Assembly (NCBI GenBank): GCA_033439265.1
Contig: JAVTVX010000020.1
Coordinates: 5,001-69,000 of the forward strand
Direction: 5' to 3'
Origin: Dillenia suffruticosa
Lineage: Eukaryota; Streptophyta; Magnoliopsida; Dilleniales; Dilleniaceae
Length of the DNA stretch: 64,000 nt
Made by a program: the position numbers and the translations under genes
The notes under the pieces: model-generated
Told to the model about the DNA's origin: nothing
Seen by the model: only the letters and a program-made list of their open reading frames with translations
Database searches by the model: none
Shown: positions 24,601-37,200 of the stretch, piece by piece
Position numbering within the stretch: position 1 is the first letter of the stretch
Layout of the letters: the number at the start of each line of letters is the position of its first letter

Positions 24601-27600
24601 TTGCTTGAATCCGGAATTAACCAATGAGTACATTCCTTGAAGATATAGATCAATTCCACACTTCTTTCTTCATTTTCATTTTATTAACCAGAAAAAAAAA
24701 ATAATGGTTGTAATGAGACAAATTTTAGAAGTCTTGGATTCAGTGGATGCTCTATTTTTGGTCTCTCATGCTTTTGCAAAACTTAGCTCTCTTCAAAAAA
24801 AAAAAAAAAAAAAAAAAAAAGAAAGGCAGAGTGACAACAGGTGACTGCCAGCAGGAAAAAGAACTATTGCCTGTGTAGAACACTACAGTGAATGAGCCCC
24901 AAATTGAAATCAGGAAATTTGTGGAAGAAGCTCATCAGAGCTTAAATTCCACCTAGGAAAAAAAATTACTTCAATCTTACCTTAAAAAAAATTAAAAAAA
25001 AAAATACTATTTTACATTTTGTACTTGAAAGAAGATATGTTGGTTCGGATTGTGAAAGAGGGGTTTGATTTTTCCAGTGCTGAGGCTAGGTAATCATGAA
25101 ATTTTCCATTTTGCCTTTTTATTGATATTGGAGATTGAGTTATAAAAATAGAGGTCAAGACCAGCCTATCATTTCCCTGGTCAACAGATGCCTTTTATAT
25201 TTATATTTATATTAAGGTCATTGTGTTTTAGGTCATTCTTTTCCAACTTTTACTATTTGGTTGGTTTCAACACAAATCAATGATTCTAGACATAAAAGTC
25301 ATAGTTGGAGCAACTGTAAAATGTTGTAGACATTTTTTCATGTTACTGAATACTTCTTGTAAATATTTTTAGGTTGTTCAGAAAGAAAGGGAAGAGAAAC
25401 TTGCAGATATACTGAAAGATCGACTTAACCAGTATGTGCAAGGAAGCAAGGATGAATTTAGTAGCCACGCTGAAGCTGAAGTGTCTCGGCTATCAAATGC
25501 AGGTAATATGAAGACTGACACAGTAATACAAATTGTTTTAAGAATTTTCTTGGGCATATGGTTTGGGTTTGCTTGAAATTCTTTAGCTTTGTTTCGCATA
25601 ATATAGTGAAAAACAGTTCTTTTTAGCTGCCTGCAATTTTCTTTGTCCAATCTGTCAACAGGGAAGCGTGCCTATGGTGAATAAGCTTCTGACCTGCACC
25701 TGAGGCAGGCTCTAGGCTTTGAAACTTTGTAGCTATGCAGGATTCAGTTTCAGTGTTGATCTTTTCTTATATATATATATACACACACTTCTAGTTTGCT
25801 GATAAATTTTCTTTTTAATTGATCCTTTCTTTTTTAGGCTTGGTTTGTTTCAAGGAAAATAACTTATTTGGGCGACAAAAAATTTCTACTCAACTGAAAA
25901 CTTTTTCCCGGTGAACCAAGGATGAAGGCAAAATCCTGGAATGCGGCTTCCAAGAGGGGAAAAAAAATTCCAGTAGTCATTTTCCAGACCATTATAAATA
26001 GACTTTGAGAAAATGTTATAAATTAATAAATAATGATAGTATTTGACATTTTACCAAATAATGGAAATTATTTTTCAAAAGATTACTCTCCAAAAAATTT
26101 TTCCACAAAAATATTTGCTCAAAATAGTACTTTTCCCAGCGCATGGGGAGTTAGATAAAACCATGAACAGCATGGACCAACCATTACCTGTTTTATAAAA
26201 GGACAATGTTGTTCTCTGTTACCAATTTATGCTCTGGAATGTTCCATAGTTTGTGGCAAACACCTATAGGATGCTAATGTACAGATTTTCTGTAAGATTT
26301 TGTTGAATGTCGATTGTCAGTAGGTTGTTGGGGTGGGTCGGTAGACTTTAATTGTTTAAAATGTTTTACATTTACTTCGTTTTTGTACAAATATCAACCA
26401 GGTTTGCGTGCTATAACCTTTTAATATCTAATTAGATGGAGGATACGTTTATGCATGACCTTTTCATTTGATTATCCTATTTTAATGGTGTTGTATTGGG
26501 GTTTTCAAAACATGATAGGAATTTCTATTTATCTTTCAATTCTCGTATTCATTTTTCTATTTCAGTATATTGCTGGAAGCAAGACAATCCAGCTCATTCT
26601 TTTTTTTTTTTTGTGATACTCTTTTACTTAACCAAGATATCCAGCCAAGTGTGCCAATTATCCAACATCAAAATGGATAATTCAGAAAATTTAGGGTCCC
26701 GGGAAAGGATTTTGAGGGTGTTGGTAGATTCTTCAACAACATATGATTTTTCATTGAAAAGAAGACCAAATATTTTGTTGTTTTGAGTCTGAACACATGA
26801 TTTTTTTTTTATTATTGTGTTTCTCCATTTTACCTTTTCTATGTGCTCTTTGTCTAGTCTACCAGTGACGTGGTTTCCCCTTCGTAAATAGCTTGTTCTC
26901 TAACAAATTCTTTTTTTTTTAACTTTTTTTAATGGCCATATGGCATTTCTTTTGTTTTTTTTTGCTTTATTTATGCAGCATATGGTGTTGACATGTTGAA
27001 TGCTATTGGCTATATATATGCGAGACAGGCAGCTAAAGAGCTTGGGAAGAAGGCTATATACTTGGGTGTGCCATTTATTGCTGAGTGGTTTAGAAATAAA
27101 GGCCACTTCATCAAATCCCAAGTAACAGCAGCAACAGGTTAGTAAGGTGCTGTAGAAAATGGAATCAAAAATACATCTTTTAGCTCTTTTTTTCTCCTTT
27201 ACCAATGTTTTCATTAAATTCCTAAAAAAATTGCTGCCTCTGATTTTTGGATAGATTGGAAGGTTACTGTGAGCAACTTTATCTACTCTAATACTTGTGG
27301 TCAATATTTCTTTTATATATATATATATATATATATGAAAAGAGATTTATACTAGAGATAACAATACCAAAATTAAAAAATATTTATATTAAAAATATTA
27401 AAAAATATATTAAAAATTAAAAAAAAAAATTGTATTCCAAATGAAAAGATGAGAATTCTTCAGGAACAATAAAAAAAAGGGGGGGGAATACCAAAAGAAC
27501 TGATGAAACACAGCTCTCCGATCCCTTTTCAATGAGAATTCTTCAAGAGCAATAAAAATTAAAAAAAAAAGAATACCAAAATGAACTGATGAAACACAGC

Positions 27601-30470
27601 TCTCCAATCCCTTTTCAACTTTTCATAACAATAATCATTATAGATCTTAGACGCTTGAGTCCAGCCAAAGAAGAGTGGGATTAATAGTCTGATTTTCAAA
27701 AATTTTGGTAAGAGTATGAATTTCATTCTAAAGGGGTGATAGGTAAAAGTAAATTCTAAGATAAGAGTGAATTCTACCTTCATCATTATTCCCAAAAAAA
27801 TCCGGTTCCTTGAAGGGAAGGATTTTGGATCTAGTCTCACTATCGGTCTTTATTGGATTATGACGAAAGCTAATAGGTTGTGTTCGATGCTTGATGAGCC
27901 GTTTTCTTCTGCTTAGAGTGCATTTATAGGAGGAAGATTTTGAATGTGACCATTGTTGCTGATAAGATTTTTGAGTATGAAGCATGACTCAGGTGTGGTT
28001 TGAAAGTTAGTTTTTGAGAAAGCCTATGATACACTTAGTTGGGAGTTCTTGGGTGTGATCTAGGAGAATAAGGGTTTTGGGACCCTTTAATCACTCCATC
28101 TGATGAAGCCAATAAGACATGCAAGCACATGCTTTCAATAGACCCCTTGTATTCCACACTTTTTAACTAAAACTTGGACATGCAATAATATCCTTTGAAG
28201 TGCCACACGAAGGAATTTGAAATATGCTATGCTGACCATAATTTTGTGGAACATCTCCTTTTTATAATTACTATTATTATTTTTATTTGTTGATTTTTTG
28301 TGTCATAGAGCTAGCTAATGAAACTAGGAAGAATGTTAGTGCTAAACTAGAGTTATAGACACTCACACCGGAATCCAGAGGGTTTAAATTGAGTAGATCG
28401 AAAATCAAATATATGAAATGTTGGATACAAATTATCTGTAAAGATATAGGAGTTAAAGGTTTAGAAAAGGAAATTGTTTTGGATAGGAATGGATGATATA
28501 GAAAAATCCACACAAATTAAATCTATATATTCTAGATATTTATCTATTGATTTATTTATTCATTTCTCTTTTTTTTTTCTTTTTCTTTTTATTTATATAT
28601 ATATATATTTTTCATTTTTCTTTTCTCTACCTTTTTTCAATTTGTCTCTCAAATGGGCGACTCCAAATATTGAGATTAAAGCGCAGTTTGTTTTTATTGT
28701 TGTTGTTGTTGTTGCTTTTTCGTGTCATAGGAGCACTTGCCTTAATCCAGCTTCAAGAGGACATGAAACGGCAACTTAGTGCAGAAGGGCATTACACTGA
28801 GGAAGAACTGGAAGACTATATACAATCCCACAAGAAATTGATGGTTGATTCCTTATGGAAGCTTAATGTAGCTGATATCGAGGCTACTCTTTCCCGCGTT
28901 TGCCAAATGGTTATTTTGTTGCTTCATTGTCATCTTTTGTTCTCGGGTGATGCAAAGGTTGGTCACTGAAACCAAGTAATCTGTTCACTGGTTCTTACAG
29001 GTACTTCAGGACAATGGTGTCAAAAAAGAGGAGCTCCATGCACGTGCAAAGGGTTTGAAAACCCTGGGCAAAATTTTTCAGGTAGTGTCCATTTCATTTG
29101 TTGGTGCTGTATGTAATTTTTTGTGGGAGATATTGTTGGTAGATGTTGTAGCATTGTTTAACATCTTAGTTTTCAATGAAATGTCTAATATTAGATGGAA
29201 ATGATCATGGCATGCAGAGGGGTAAGTTAACTGATGGAAATGGGGGAGAAGAAGTTCCACCAGGGGGTTCAGTGCATAAATTGAGTGGCAGTGAACCAAC
29301 CTGTGATATGTATGCTGCTAGTACATCACCAAAATCTTCAAATGCTGTAGAGCCACCATATAGCATCTATGCATCACAGGTGATTTGTATATTCATGTCA
29401 ATGACACAAATTCTTACTTTCCTTGAGTTGGCATCTTGGACAAATATGATTTTTTGATGAGAACACGCCACAATTTATATATATAAGTGATCTGATCTTG
29501 TTTTGCGTCTTGTTCTATAATATTAAGATGGTCTTTGTTTTCAATGAACTAGAATGTGGACACATGCACTTGCATGATTCTCAACACATCACATCATATT
29601 TCATATTTATTTTATCCCCCCCCTTTCTATTAGACTGACTTGTTAGTTTTTGCAAGAGAGAGAGGAGGTGGGCATTAACTGATCGATAGGGCCCTTTTCC
29701 TTTATATCTAAATCGCCCAAAGGGTAACTTTGTCCAAGAAGAGAGAGAGAGGGTGAGAGGGTTACTAGCCTTTGAATACTTGCATGTTTGCTTGATTTTC
29801 ATGGTTTTAATTGGCTTTTATTTTTTGAATGCATAAGATTGCACGGTAAATTCTAGGAAAAATAACACAAGGCATATGGAGTTTCACGTTGGCCTGCCTT
29901 ATTTTATTTTATTTTATTTTTGTATAACCAACTGGTATTCGGAGTCATATTCCGACTAATTCGATCCAAGCGTTGTCGAGTCAAATTTAGGAAAAAGTTT
30001 TCCCAACATAACTTTTTTTATTCCTAACGTAAGAACGTGAAACTTGGTTAAAAGATCTAACACGCTTACCTATTTCATGCCAAACTTGAACTTAGGACTT
30101 GTTTGTTATTCATTTGAAGGTTACATTACATTTTGTAAGCCACAAAGCATTTTTAGTTGCAAATCATGTCTGGCAAAAGCCTTGAATATTGTATTTTATC
30201 AAAGCATTCCCATGTTTTATAGAGTTTGCCTGTTATAAAGTTTGAGATTGAGTTGCAGCAGTTGCTAAATAGTTGATATTAGAATTTTATTATCGCTGTT
30301 ATTATGGTGAGAATCATCCACTTACTAGTTTTGTTTGCTTTCCCTGCAAATGGACATTGTAGAGTCCCTACGTTGAGGCTCCTTCCTTTGAAGGAGCTCA
30401 ACATAGCTACAACTTCCCGATGCCGACAGCGCCACCTGGTGCACAGAGAGACTCAACATGGACCAAGTAA
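15671..30470 (+). CDS. DnaJ (HSP40) chaperone with J-domain and plant DnaJ-X region
   Basis: Ten exons: 15671-15757, 20258-20317, 23102-23184, 23310-23469, 25373-25502, 26979-27137, 28731-28909, 29001-29081, 29218-29379 and 30363-30470. The spliced length is 1209 bases, giving 402 aa. The J-domain lies at residues 4-70 ([10 protein letters not shown] at the start), with the Hsp70-activating HPD motif at 34-36 on exon 2, then the DARGKSG end. Next come [20 protein letters not shown] and a helical, charged DnaJ-X region over roughly residues 120-335. A Pro/Ser-rich tail follows, ending STWTK. There is no Gly/Phe-rich region or zinc finger, so it is a class C J-protein of the plant 'chaperone protein dnaJ 10' type, a co-chaperone that stimulates Hsp70 ATPase, probably cytosolic. 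All introns are GT..AG and all junctions keep frame. The donor after exon 3 is weak (GTTCGT). Introns 1 and 2 are 4.5 and 2.8 kb, and repeats sit in introns 1, 6 and 9. Confidence 0.93.
17141..17505. repeat. Tandem duplication in DnaJ intron 1
   Basis: Two copies of a roughly 190-base unit (about 17141-17334 and 17335-17505). They share GAGTTGGAATTTTTGAAGTG, ATGGACAGCTTTTAT, GGTGTTCTTCACAAG and ACTTTATTCACAAAGTAAAT. The A/T-rich tract and the direction of the open sequence suggest the end of a minus-strand retroelement reaching to about 18180, but no domain is recognisable. Confidence 0.7.
24795..24820. repeat. Poly-A run of about 26 in DnaJ intron 4
   Basis: An uninterrupted A homopolymer followed by GAAAGGCAG. 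It may be the tail of an unrecognised retroposed copy to its left, but no target duplication was found. Confidence 0.8.
27450..27617. repeat. Tandem duplication of about 85 bp in DnaJ intron 6
   Basis: GAGAATTCTTCA(G/A)GA..CAAT, then AATACCAAA, GAACTGATGAAACACAGCTC and TCCCTTTTCA, occur twice in a row (27450-27534 and 27535-27617). The copies differ mainly in the internal A- or G-rich run. Confidence 0.8.
27690..28080 (+). mobile_element. LINE reverse-transcriptase fragment in DnaJ intron 6
   Basis: The plus-strand translation, with stops and frameshifts, follows the L1-type reverse transcriptase: an NS.FIIIPK-like block near 27770, [20 protein letters not shown] near 27825-27880, SAFIGGRF near 27915, then a decayed copy of the LKVDFEKAYDT.. 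block near 28000. The DNA also matches the fragment at 51715-51870 over the GGTGATAGGTAA and GCTAATAGGTTGTGT regions, so both belong to one family. The element is truncated at both ends. Confidence 0.7.
29922..29985 (+). repeat. Interspersed repeat core, copy 2, in DnaJ intron 9
   Basis: ACTGGTATTCGGAGTCATAT followed by TCCGACTAATTCGATCC on the plus strand. It has the same core as 14985-15085 and 31985-32060, read in the opposite orientation to those two. Confidence 0.4.
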
Positions 30471-31100
30471 TTGAAAAGACCATGATGTGAAATTCTTATG
30501 TAGATTTCAAATATGTATTATTGTTTTGAGCTCCTCTCTCACTCTCTCACTCTCTCACACGCACACACAAATGGGGTTGGATGAGTAACAGTTAGCATCT
30601 ATGCATAAGATAACTCGATGCCCTAAAGGATTCCCATTTTCATGTGTGTAGGCATACTGTAATATATCAGTGGCACAAATCTATTTATGTTCAAAGACAC
30701 GAAGATCGAGGACTGGATTGCTAGCTTTTTAACTTGATCAACACTTCTGTTTTTTACTTTTCCGTTTGGGTTAGCGATTAATGAATTGGGCTTGCATGTC
30801 TGATGGGAATTGAAATCGAGATCTATTCTGAATATTTGGGAATGAGTTTTTGTTCTATTGGAAGGAAAAATTAGAGGGTTAAACAGCACGAAATTTTGAA
30901 AAATAATAACTACAACATTAATCCCAAAAAGATAAAATTCAAAACAAGTGAATTCATTGTGGCATTTTGGGGGAAAAAAAAAGTGTTTGGAAAACAAAAA
31001 AGGAATTGGGCGTCGGGACAAAGGATAACACGAGTTACCGTGATAACTTTTGATTTCCTCTTTTAAAAAGATAAAATTCAAAACAAGTCGAGAGGGGTAC

Positions 31101-31443
31101 TTTTTTTAATGAATAAAAGAGAATCCTAAAATTACCGTGATGACTTTTGATTTCCTCTTTTAAAAATTTGTCGTGGTCAATGTTAATAGAAAATCAAGAG
31201 TGAAACAAATTTATTTGTTCTCCTTTTTATTAATTTTTTAAGAAGAAAATATTTTATACATTTCCTTTCTTTTTTTAATGAATAAAAGAGAATCCTAAAA
31301 TTACCGTGATAACTTTTGATTTCCTCTTTTAAAAATTTGTCGTGGTCAATGTTAATAGAAAATCAAGAGTGAAACAAATTTATTTGTTCTCCTTTTTATT
31401 AATTTTTTAAGATGAAAATATTTTATACATTTCCTTTCTTTTT
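31101..31443. repeat. Nearly perfect 169-bp tandem duplication
   Basis: AATGAATAAAAGAGAATCCT begins at 31108 and again at 31277. The two copies (about 31101-31269 and 31270-31443) differ at only about two or three bases over the whole unit. A third, partial copy of the TTACCGTGATAACTTTTGAT block lies upstream at 31034-31069. The duplication is therefore recent compared with the other repeats here. Confidence 0.9.
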
Positions 31444-31984
31444 AACAAGAGTTGAAAACACATTTTATTATGAAAAGCGAAAACGAAGGCTTTGTATTAT
31501 TATTCTGCAGAAAAAACAGAGATGGAAAACGACCTCTTGGGTTTTGTGTTCTTGCAGTGGAACATAGGATAACACGAGTTATTCTAGAGGTACAATTAAT
31601 ATTTGATTCCTTTCGCTGCAATTTCTTCCTTCGATACAATAAATAAATAAATAAATTACATAAAATGCTATTAGTGTCGTGTGCAATTTCTATGCGATTC
31701 TAATTCTCCTCCGGACTGAAGCTGTGAAGACAAACTAATGTGCATTCTGGAGTTGGCAACTAGTTGCCATTTTCAGGAAAACAAAAGCATGTCGAGACAT
31801 GAGAGACAACAAGAAAAGACCCATGACTCTATGAGATTCTAACCTTCATAGTTGATGCCAGGAAAGGGTAGCTAAACAAGCCCTCATTAGCAACAGAATC
31901 AATAACCCAACTCTCCAGAAAAAAGAAGCCCAAGCGAACAGAAAAATTAGTGCCAGAAGATCTGTCCCTCAATTGAGCCCTGTA

Positions 31985-32060
31985 AGCTGTCAACCCAAAT
32001 TAGTCAGGGTGAAACCCCGGATACTGGATTGATGGTCTACCCATGATACCAAAAAAAAAA
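31985..32060 (-). repeat. Interspersed repeat core, copy 3
   Basis: On the minus strand: GTATCCGGGGTTTCACC then CTGACTAATTTGGG. It is preceded by a T-rich run (the plus strand has AAAAAAAAAA at about 32051-32066). Same core as the copies at 14985-15085 and 29922-29985. Confidence 0.4.
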
Positions 32061-33500
32061 AAAAAACACTTAAGTTTATCCAAAACATCCAATATTCTCC
32101 CCCCCCCCCCAAGAAAGGGCATTCTCCTACTCTCCAAATGCAAAATCCAGGACTCAACAGCACCACAACCACCACCACCACCATGTACTCTCCACTTTTA
32201 CAATATCAATCTGATTCCAATCAAGTCTCAAAAACTTCTGAATCCCTAATTGATGTCAAATCCCCAAAGGTAATCGCTGAAACAAATTGGCCATCTGTAA
32301 AAATAATAAATATGATTTTTTCAATTAGGATGTCTTGCAAGAACCAATCGCGAATTAGTAAACGGGGGTGTGAATGAGAGAGCGAAAGGCGAAAATAGCC
32401 GCCATGCTTCCATGAATGGCTTATTTAACCCTCACACGAAAATGCATTATTTGTTCAAGTAAAGATACCAATTCAGTCAAGTATCTATGGAAACCATAGA
32501 TCATCACATCAATGTGCCCAAGGAAAACTAAACATGTATAAGCACAAATGCTTGAGCGATTGTAATTTTTGTGCTATCAAAATTACATTTTTCTACTAGG
32601 GTTTTGATAGAGAAAGTTTGGTTTGGAAGTTGCGGACGGAAAGTGGAGAGCGTGGAGGTGGTAGCAGATGGGGCTATGGTGATGGCTGCGGCCATATGGA
32701 TCAATTAAAATTTTTTAGTGACAAATTTTAAAATAAAATATGTCGAATAATATGGTTATATATATATAATAGTTAATAATATGAAAAAAATAAAAAATAA
32801 AAAAACTAAGAGAGAAGAAGACAAATGGACCAATCTTGCCAAATTGAGGAGAGAATATTGTAACAGGAATCTACGATGGCCCAACATTTAGGAAATTATT
32901 TTGCATTTTTCCAAGTAATAATTAGCAAAACAAAAGAATAACGGACATCAAAATATACATCTTGTGACACTAACAAAATTTTCCCAATATTTTGCAAAAT
33001 TTCCATGCAAAATGTCCTATAATAACTCACTATTTTGACATATATTTTTTTCAAAATATAACAAAATTTGTGCAAAATATAATTTTACTAAAATACGTGT
33101 ATTTTTTCACCAATAACATTTCGTTTCCCATATTGCTAGTTTGAGAAAATTCAAGAAAACTCCCAAAATATTTAAACTATGCACCAACATACCTTAAGAA
33201 ACCAAAGCAAGCCAATTGAACCAATTAAACCAAATAAGACTCGACTTGGATTCAAAAAGGCTAAAAGCATGTCTTAGTTTAAATTGTTTGTTAAATTTTT
33301 TTTTTTATAATAGTTTGGTTCATTTAAAAAAAAAAAAAAGATTTATACCATACCAAACTAAATTAGTCGATCAATAGTAATATTAAAACTTGACTTTCAT
33401 TTAATCAAGCCACCACCTTCCTCTTCTCATTATCCTAGTATATTTTTTTTTTCCTTTAACTATAACTAGTTCTAACTAACTCATTCCTAATTCCTTCAAT

Positions 33501-33750
33501 TTTTTTTTTTTGGTGATGAACGAGGAAACAACAGAAACGAAAACAAAGAAATAACACAACAAGAGGGGGTCACAGGCTGCACTGCAGCTTACACGTCTTC
33601 TAACCCAGAAAGTGTCTGAAACGTCTTGCTCCAGCAGAGAAGACAATTCATTTGTGGGGGAGGAAACTTCATGGATCCCAACAGGGGCATCTTTTCCCAT
33701 CTTAGCTAGCTTGTCCGCACACCTGTTAGCTTCTCTGAAGATGTGAAAAA
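33501..33750 (-). mobile_element. 5'-truncated LINE tail with RNase H domain remnant
   Basis: The minus-strand translation FHIFREANRCADKLAKMGKD matches the C-terminal end of the RNase H-like domain carried by plant LINEs. The fragment ends at a poly-A tail (T run at 33500-33511 on the plus strand). CTTCAAT occurs at both borders (33494-33500 and 33751-33757), consistent with a 7-bp target-site duplication. That implies the copy was truncated on insertion to about 250 bases. Confidence 0.6.
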
Positions 33751-34293
33751 CTTCAATCATAATTCAGTTTTTAACTTTCCAAAGCCCTTAAGAAAAAAAG
33801 CATAACTAGTCTAGAATTATTTTGTGCGTCTTGACATTATTATTCTAAACATTTAAATTTTTGAAATTTTTATAAAACTATTTCTCTAAAATTATTTAAT
33901 TATAAATTATGATAAAAATTATATCATAAAATATTTCAAATAACAGAACTTATGAACTACCAAATATCATAGTTGTAAGCTAAGAGTGAACTGAAGCGGC
34001 ATAATTTGAAAGTGCAAAGACAAGTGGAGTCACTTATAAAGCCATACAAAATAGCATAACGATTCGCTTCAATTTTCAGCATCCATGCATGTTCCTTTAC
34101 ATTTAAAGAAGCCATGATCTTTTAAATAACACCAAACAAAATGAAACATGACAGTCATCAATTTCACACTGCTGAGATAACAAATAGCAATGATCAAATA
34201 AGAAAAGGACCTCAAAAACAGAGAACATATCAAACATTCTCAAATGGAAAGTGAGCACATGCTTGATGGTTACTTCGATGAAATTTACAGGTT

Positions 34294-37200
34294 TTACAAT
34301 GTTGATGTAAGGGTTGTGGATGAAGCTCGGAGAACTTGTTGCAGCGCACGAGCTGCAACACGTTGAGTGACCCCACCAACAATGTGCCCCCCAAGAGTGC
34401 GAACCTCAGGTTCTTTAAGGACCTGAATATGCAAATTAGGTTGATTGATAGATAAACACCCAAATCTATAAATAATAAATAAATAAATAAATAATACAAT
34501 GCACTAAGAAAACAAACAGCAGAATATAGTAGAAAATAAACACGCACCATGGTGTAAGATATCCTCCAAAACAAACCCCCCAACCAAATATAAATAAATA
34601 AAGGAAAAGCGAACGAGACAAAAAGAAACCACGAGTCTTGCAGCTGATCATACAAGATATAGGTGCCGGCACAGAAGCCACAAGACCGACAAATCATGGT
34701 AATGGAATAACTTTCTTTCCATTTACTAAAAGATGATAAGGTTTATGACTCCTTGACCTTTCTCCTTTCTGTTCTAAATCCAAGGAGATTTTGCACTTGC
34801 ACTACCCAACCTTCAGCATTCACCAAGTTTTTCTTCAAAAGATTATGTTATTTTACTTGTGACAGGAAACCATAAAAGAAAAGGATAAGATATCCTCCCC
34901 ATCAACGGAAGAAAACAAACAAACAAACAAATGGAAACAAAAAGAAATCTATCCACAAGCAAAGAAGGGTAATCAATGCCAATATTAGACAAATAATTCT
35001 TAAAAAATTCTAATGCATTGACCCATAGAGAAAAGAGAATGCACCTTACCCACAAAAGATCCTTTTGCATAAATTGATAACTAGAAGTTCTAATCTTCCT
35101 TCAATTCCTTTTCTTCAATTATGTTTCCAACCCTCAATTTCATAAAAATGAAAAGAGATACTTGGAAGACACCTCAATTTTCTTCGATCCCTTGTCAACT
35201 CCTTGCCCCATGGAGTTTCCATAGCCACAAGATACCCTCTTTGTAAGAAACCTCAGAATGGGAGGAAAACTCAGATCAGAACAAATGCTGCCCGATAAAT
35301 TTAATCTTTTGCAATACCTTAATTGACCTGAAAAGTACTTGAATCACACTACCTCATATGAGCACTATCATCATCTATCTCATTAGCAATTTCAACTGGA
35401 TCACTGAAAACAACTATCCCTTCATCAGTAGTTTTATAATGGTGCGGTTGGACTTCTTCATTTTGAGCTTGTAACTCCTCTAGCAGCATATTTTCCCCAA
35501 CCGCTCACTGTCTAGGAAGTCCTCTTATACCAGTGATCATCTGCATCAGCAAATAACTTCACCAATTCTGATAGACCCATGCATGACAATGTTGTTATGG
35601 TTATATCCAACACTTTCAACGTTAATATAGAAGTATCGATACAACTTGTGTCACCCTTTCAACTCCCTATTTGCAACCACCTTTAAAACCTGATCAGTCA
35701 TTGACACTAAACAAAGTAGACTTAGGATCAAAATTACAGAATTCACAGAAGGCATCCACCCCTGCACTAACCTGTGGATGCTCCATTTTTTCACTGTGTA
35801 TGCTTAAGTTAAGGAATTCCAGCTACTTGCATAATGGTGCTCTCAGAATTAAACCCACCAAGCAAGTTTCAAGGTAAGCTGACACCAATTAGAAGTGTCT
35901 ATTTGTGGTAACTGTGTTTATTTTGGAAAGAGTGACAAATCTAAATTGTGGCTGTGGTTTTCATTATGGTCACAATCGCAACCATTGTGATACCAAGCAC
36001 CACCAGAGTAACATAAGAGAATGACAACCTTTTCCATCTTGTGGAGATTTGGTAGTAGGTTCCAGCTATAACAGCATGTTTTTGGCCATAATCACTGCTT
36101 TGCATTCATCATAAGTATAACAGCCATCACGATCCAATGTTTCATTTACAACATCAGATCTACTTTGAAATACTTCCCCGAGTTCAAACCTGATAAATGA
36201 AACCGTTACAGTATGGTCATGATCAAAAGGTATTAGACTATTTGGCACCTGCGTGAGTTTGTAGTGATAGAGTCGGTCCTGGGCAGTAGTTACTCCTCAA
36301 GCTAATATTTTACAAAGGGTGAAGACCCCTGCAATGAGATGTACTGAGGCTGCCAGTCACCACTTCTTCACCTTCTATACTTGACGGGAAGAAAAAAGAT
36401 CTTCTTGCAAACAAATTATAGAATCATTTTCTTCATAGGTGAGTTGTCATAGAAATTCTGTTCTCAATGGGCTTTTCCATGCAGAGTGCTCATAAATACA
36501 ATTACATCTATACACATGCAAAAAAAAAAAAATTCCATTTACATTGTAAGGCTATTAGTCAAACCTGATTCACACTGACTTAAATTGCCATCGTGGAGAC
36601 ATGGAGAGCTTGATTGTCCTGGAACAAGCCTTAAAGCTAGGTGACATTTTAAGATCCACTTAGAGTATTTGCCAACAATAACTAATCAATACTTCTCAAA
36701 AAATTTTCATGAAGCCATTTTTTTTTTCTTTGAAATTTGCTCTGGCTCTTCTGTTCATGAAGTTATTTTGAGAAACTTAATGGAGCTATTAATCATTCAA
36801 GTTAATTTCACCATCTTAAGGTTGATGCATCACCATTTTAATTCAAGAACATTTTAAAAATACACACACACAAAAATAGCCTCTCCACCCAACCTCTCTC
36901 CCACTCCCACCCCCACCCCCACCCCCACCCCCACCCCCATGCCCAAAAAAGGCCATTAGCAGAAAAAGAGAACAGGGGTCGAGTGCTTCTAAAGGTACAA
37001 GTCTTTCAAAGCTCACAATTCTGTATAAGTATCCCCCGCTAATAGAATGATTTCCACCATAAAACAATATGACCTATATTCTAAACCTTCCTTCTCTCAG
37101 TCATAAAGCAAAGATGAGGGATTCAAAAACTCTACTAGTTCCAACACAAAGAAACACGAGCAATTTCTTGGATTGCCAATAGGAGAATATGGCTAGAAAC

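Larger units (their letters stand above)
30471..34293. other. Region between the convergent DnaJ and ABC1K genes
   Basis: Holds the 3' untranslated regions of two convergent genes, a CT/CA-rich microsatellite (about 30537-30570, just past the DnaJ stop), nested direct duplications (30925-31600), an interspersed repeat core (31985-32060), a poly-C run near 32101-32110 and a LINE tail (33501-33750). The minus-strand frame at 30623-31081 (152 aa) has no recognisable domain and overlaps the duplicated sequence, so I do not call it a gene. Confidence 0.45.
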
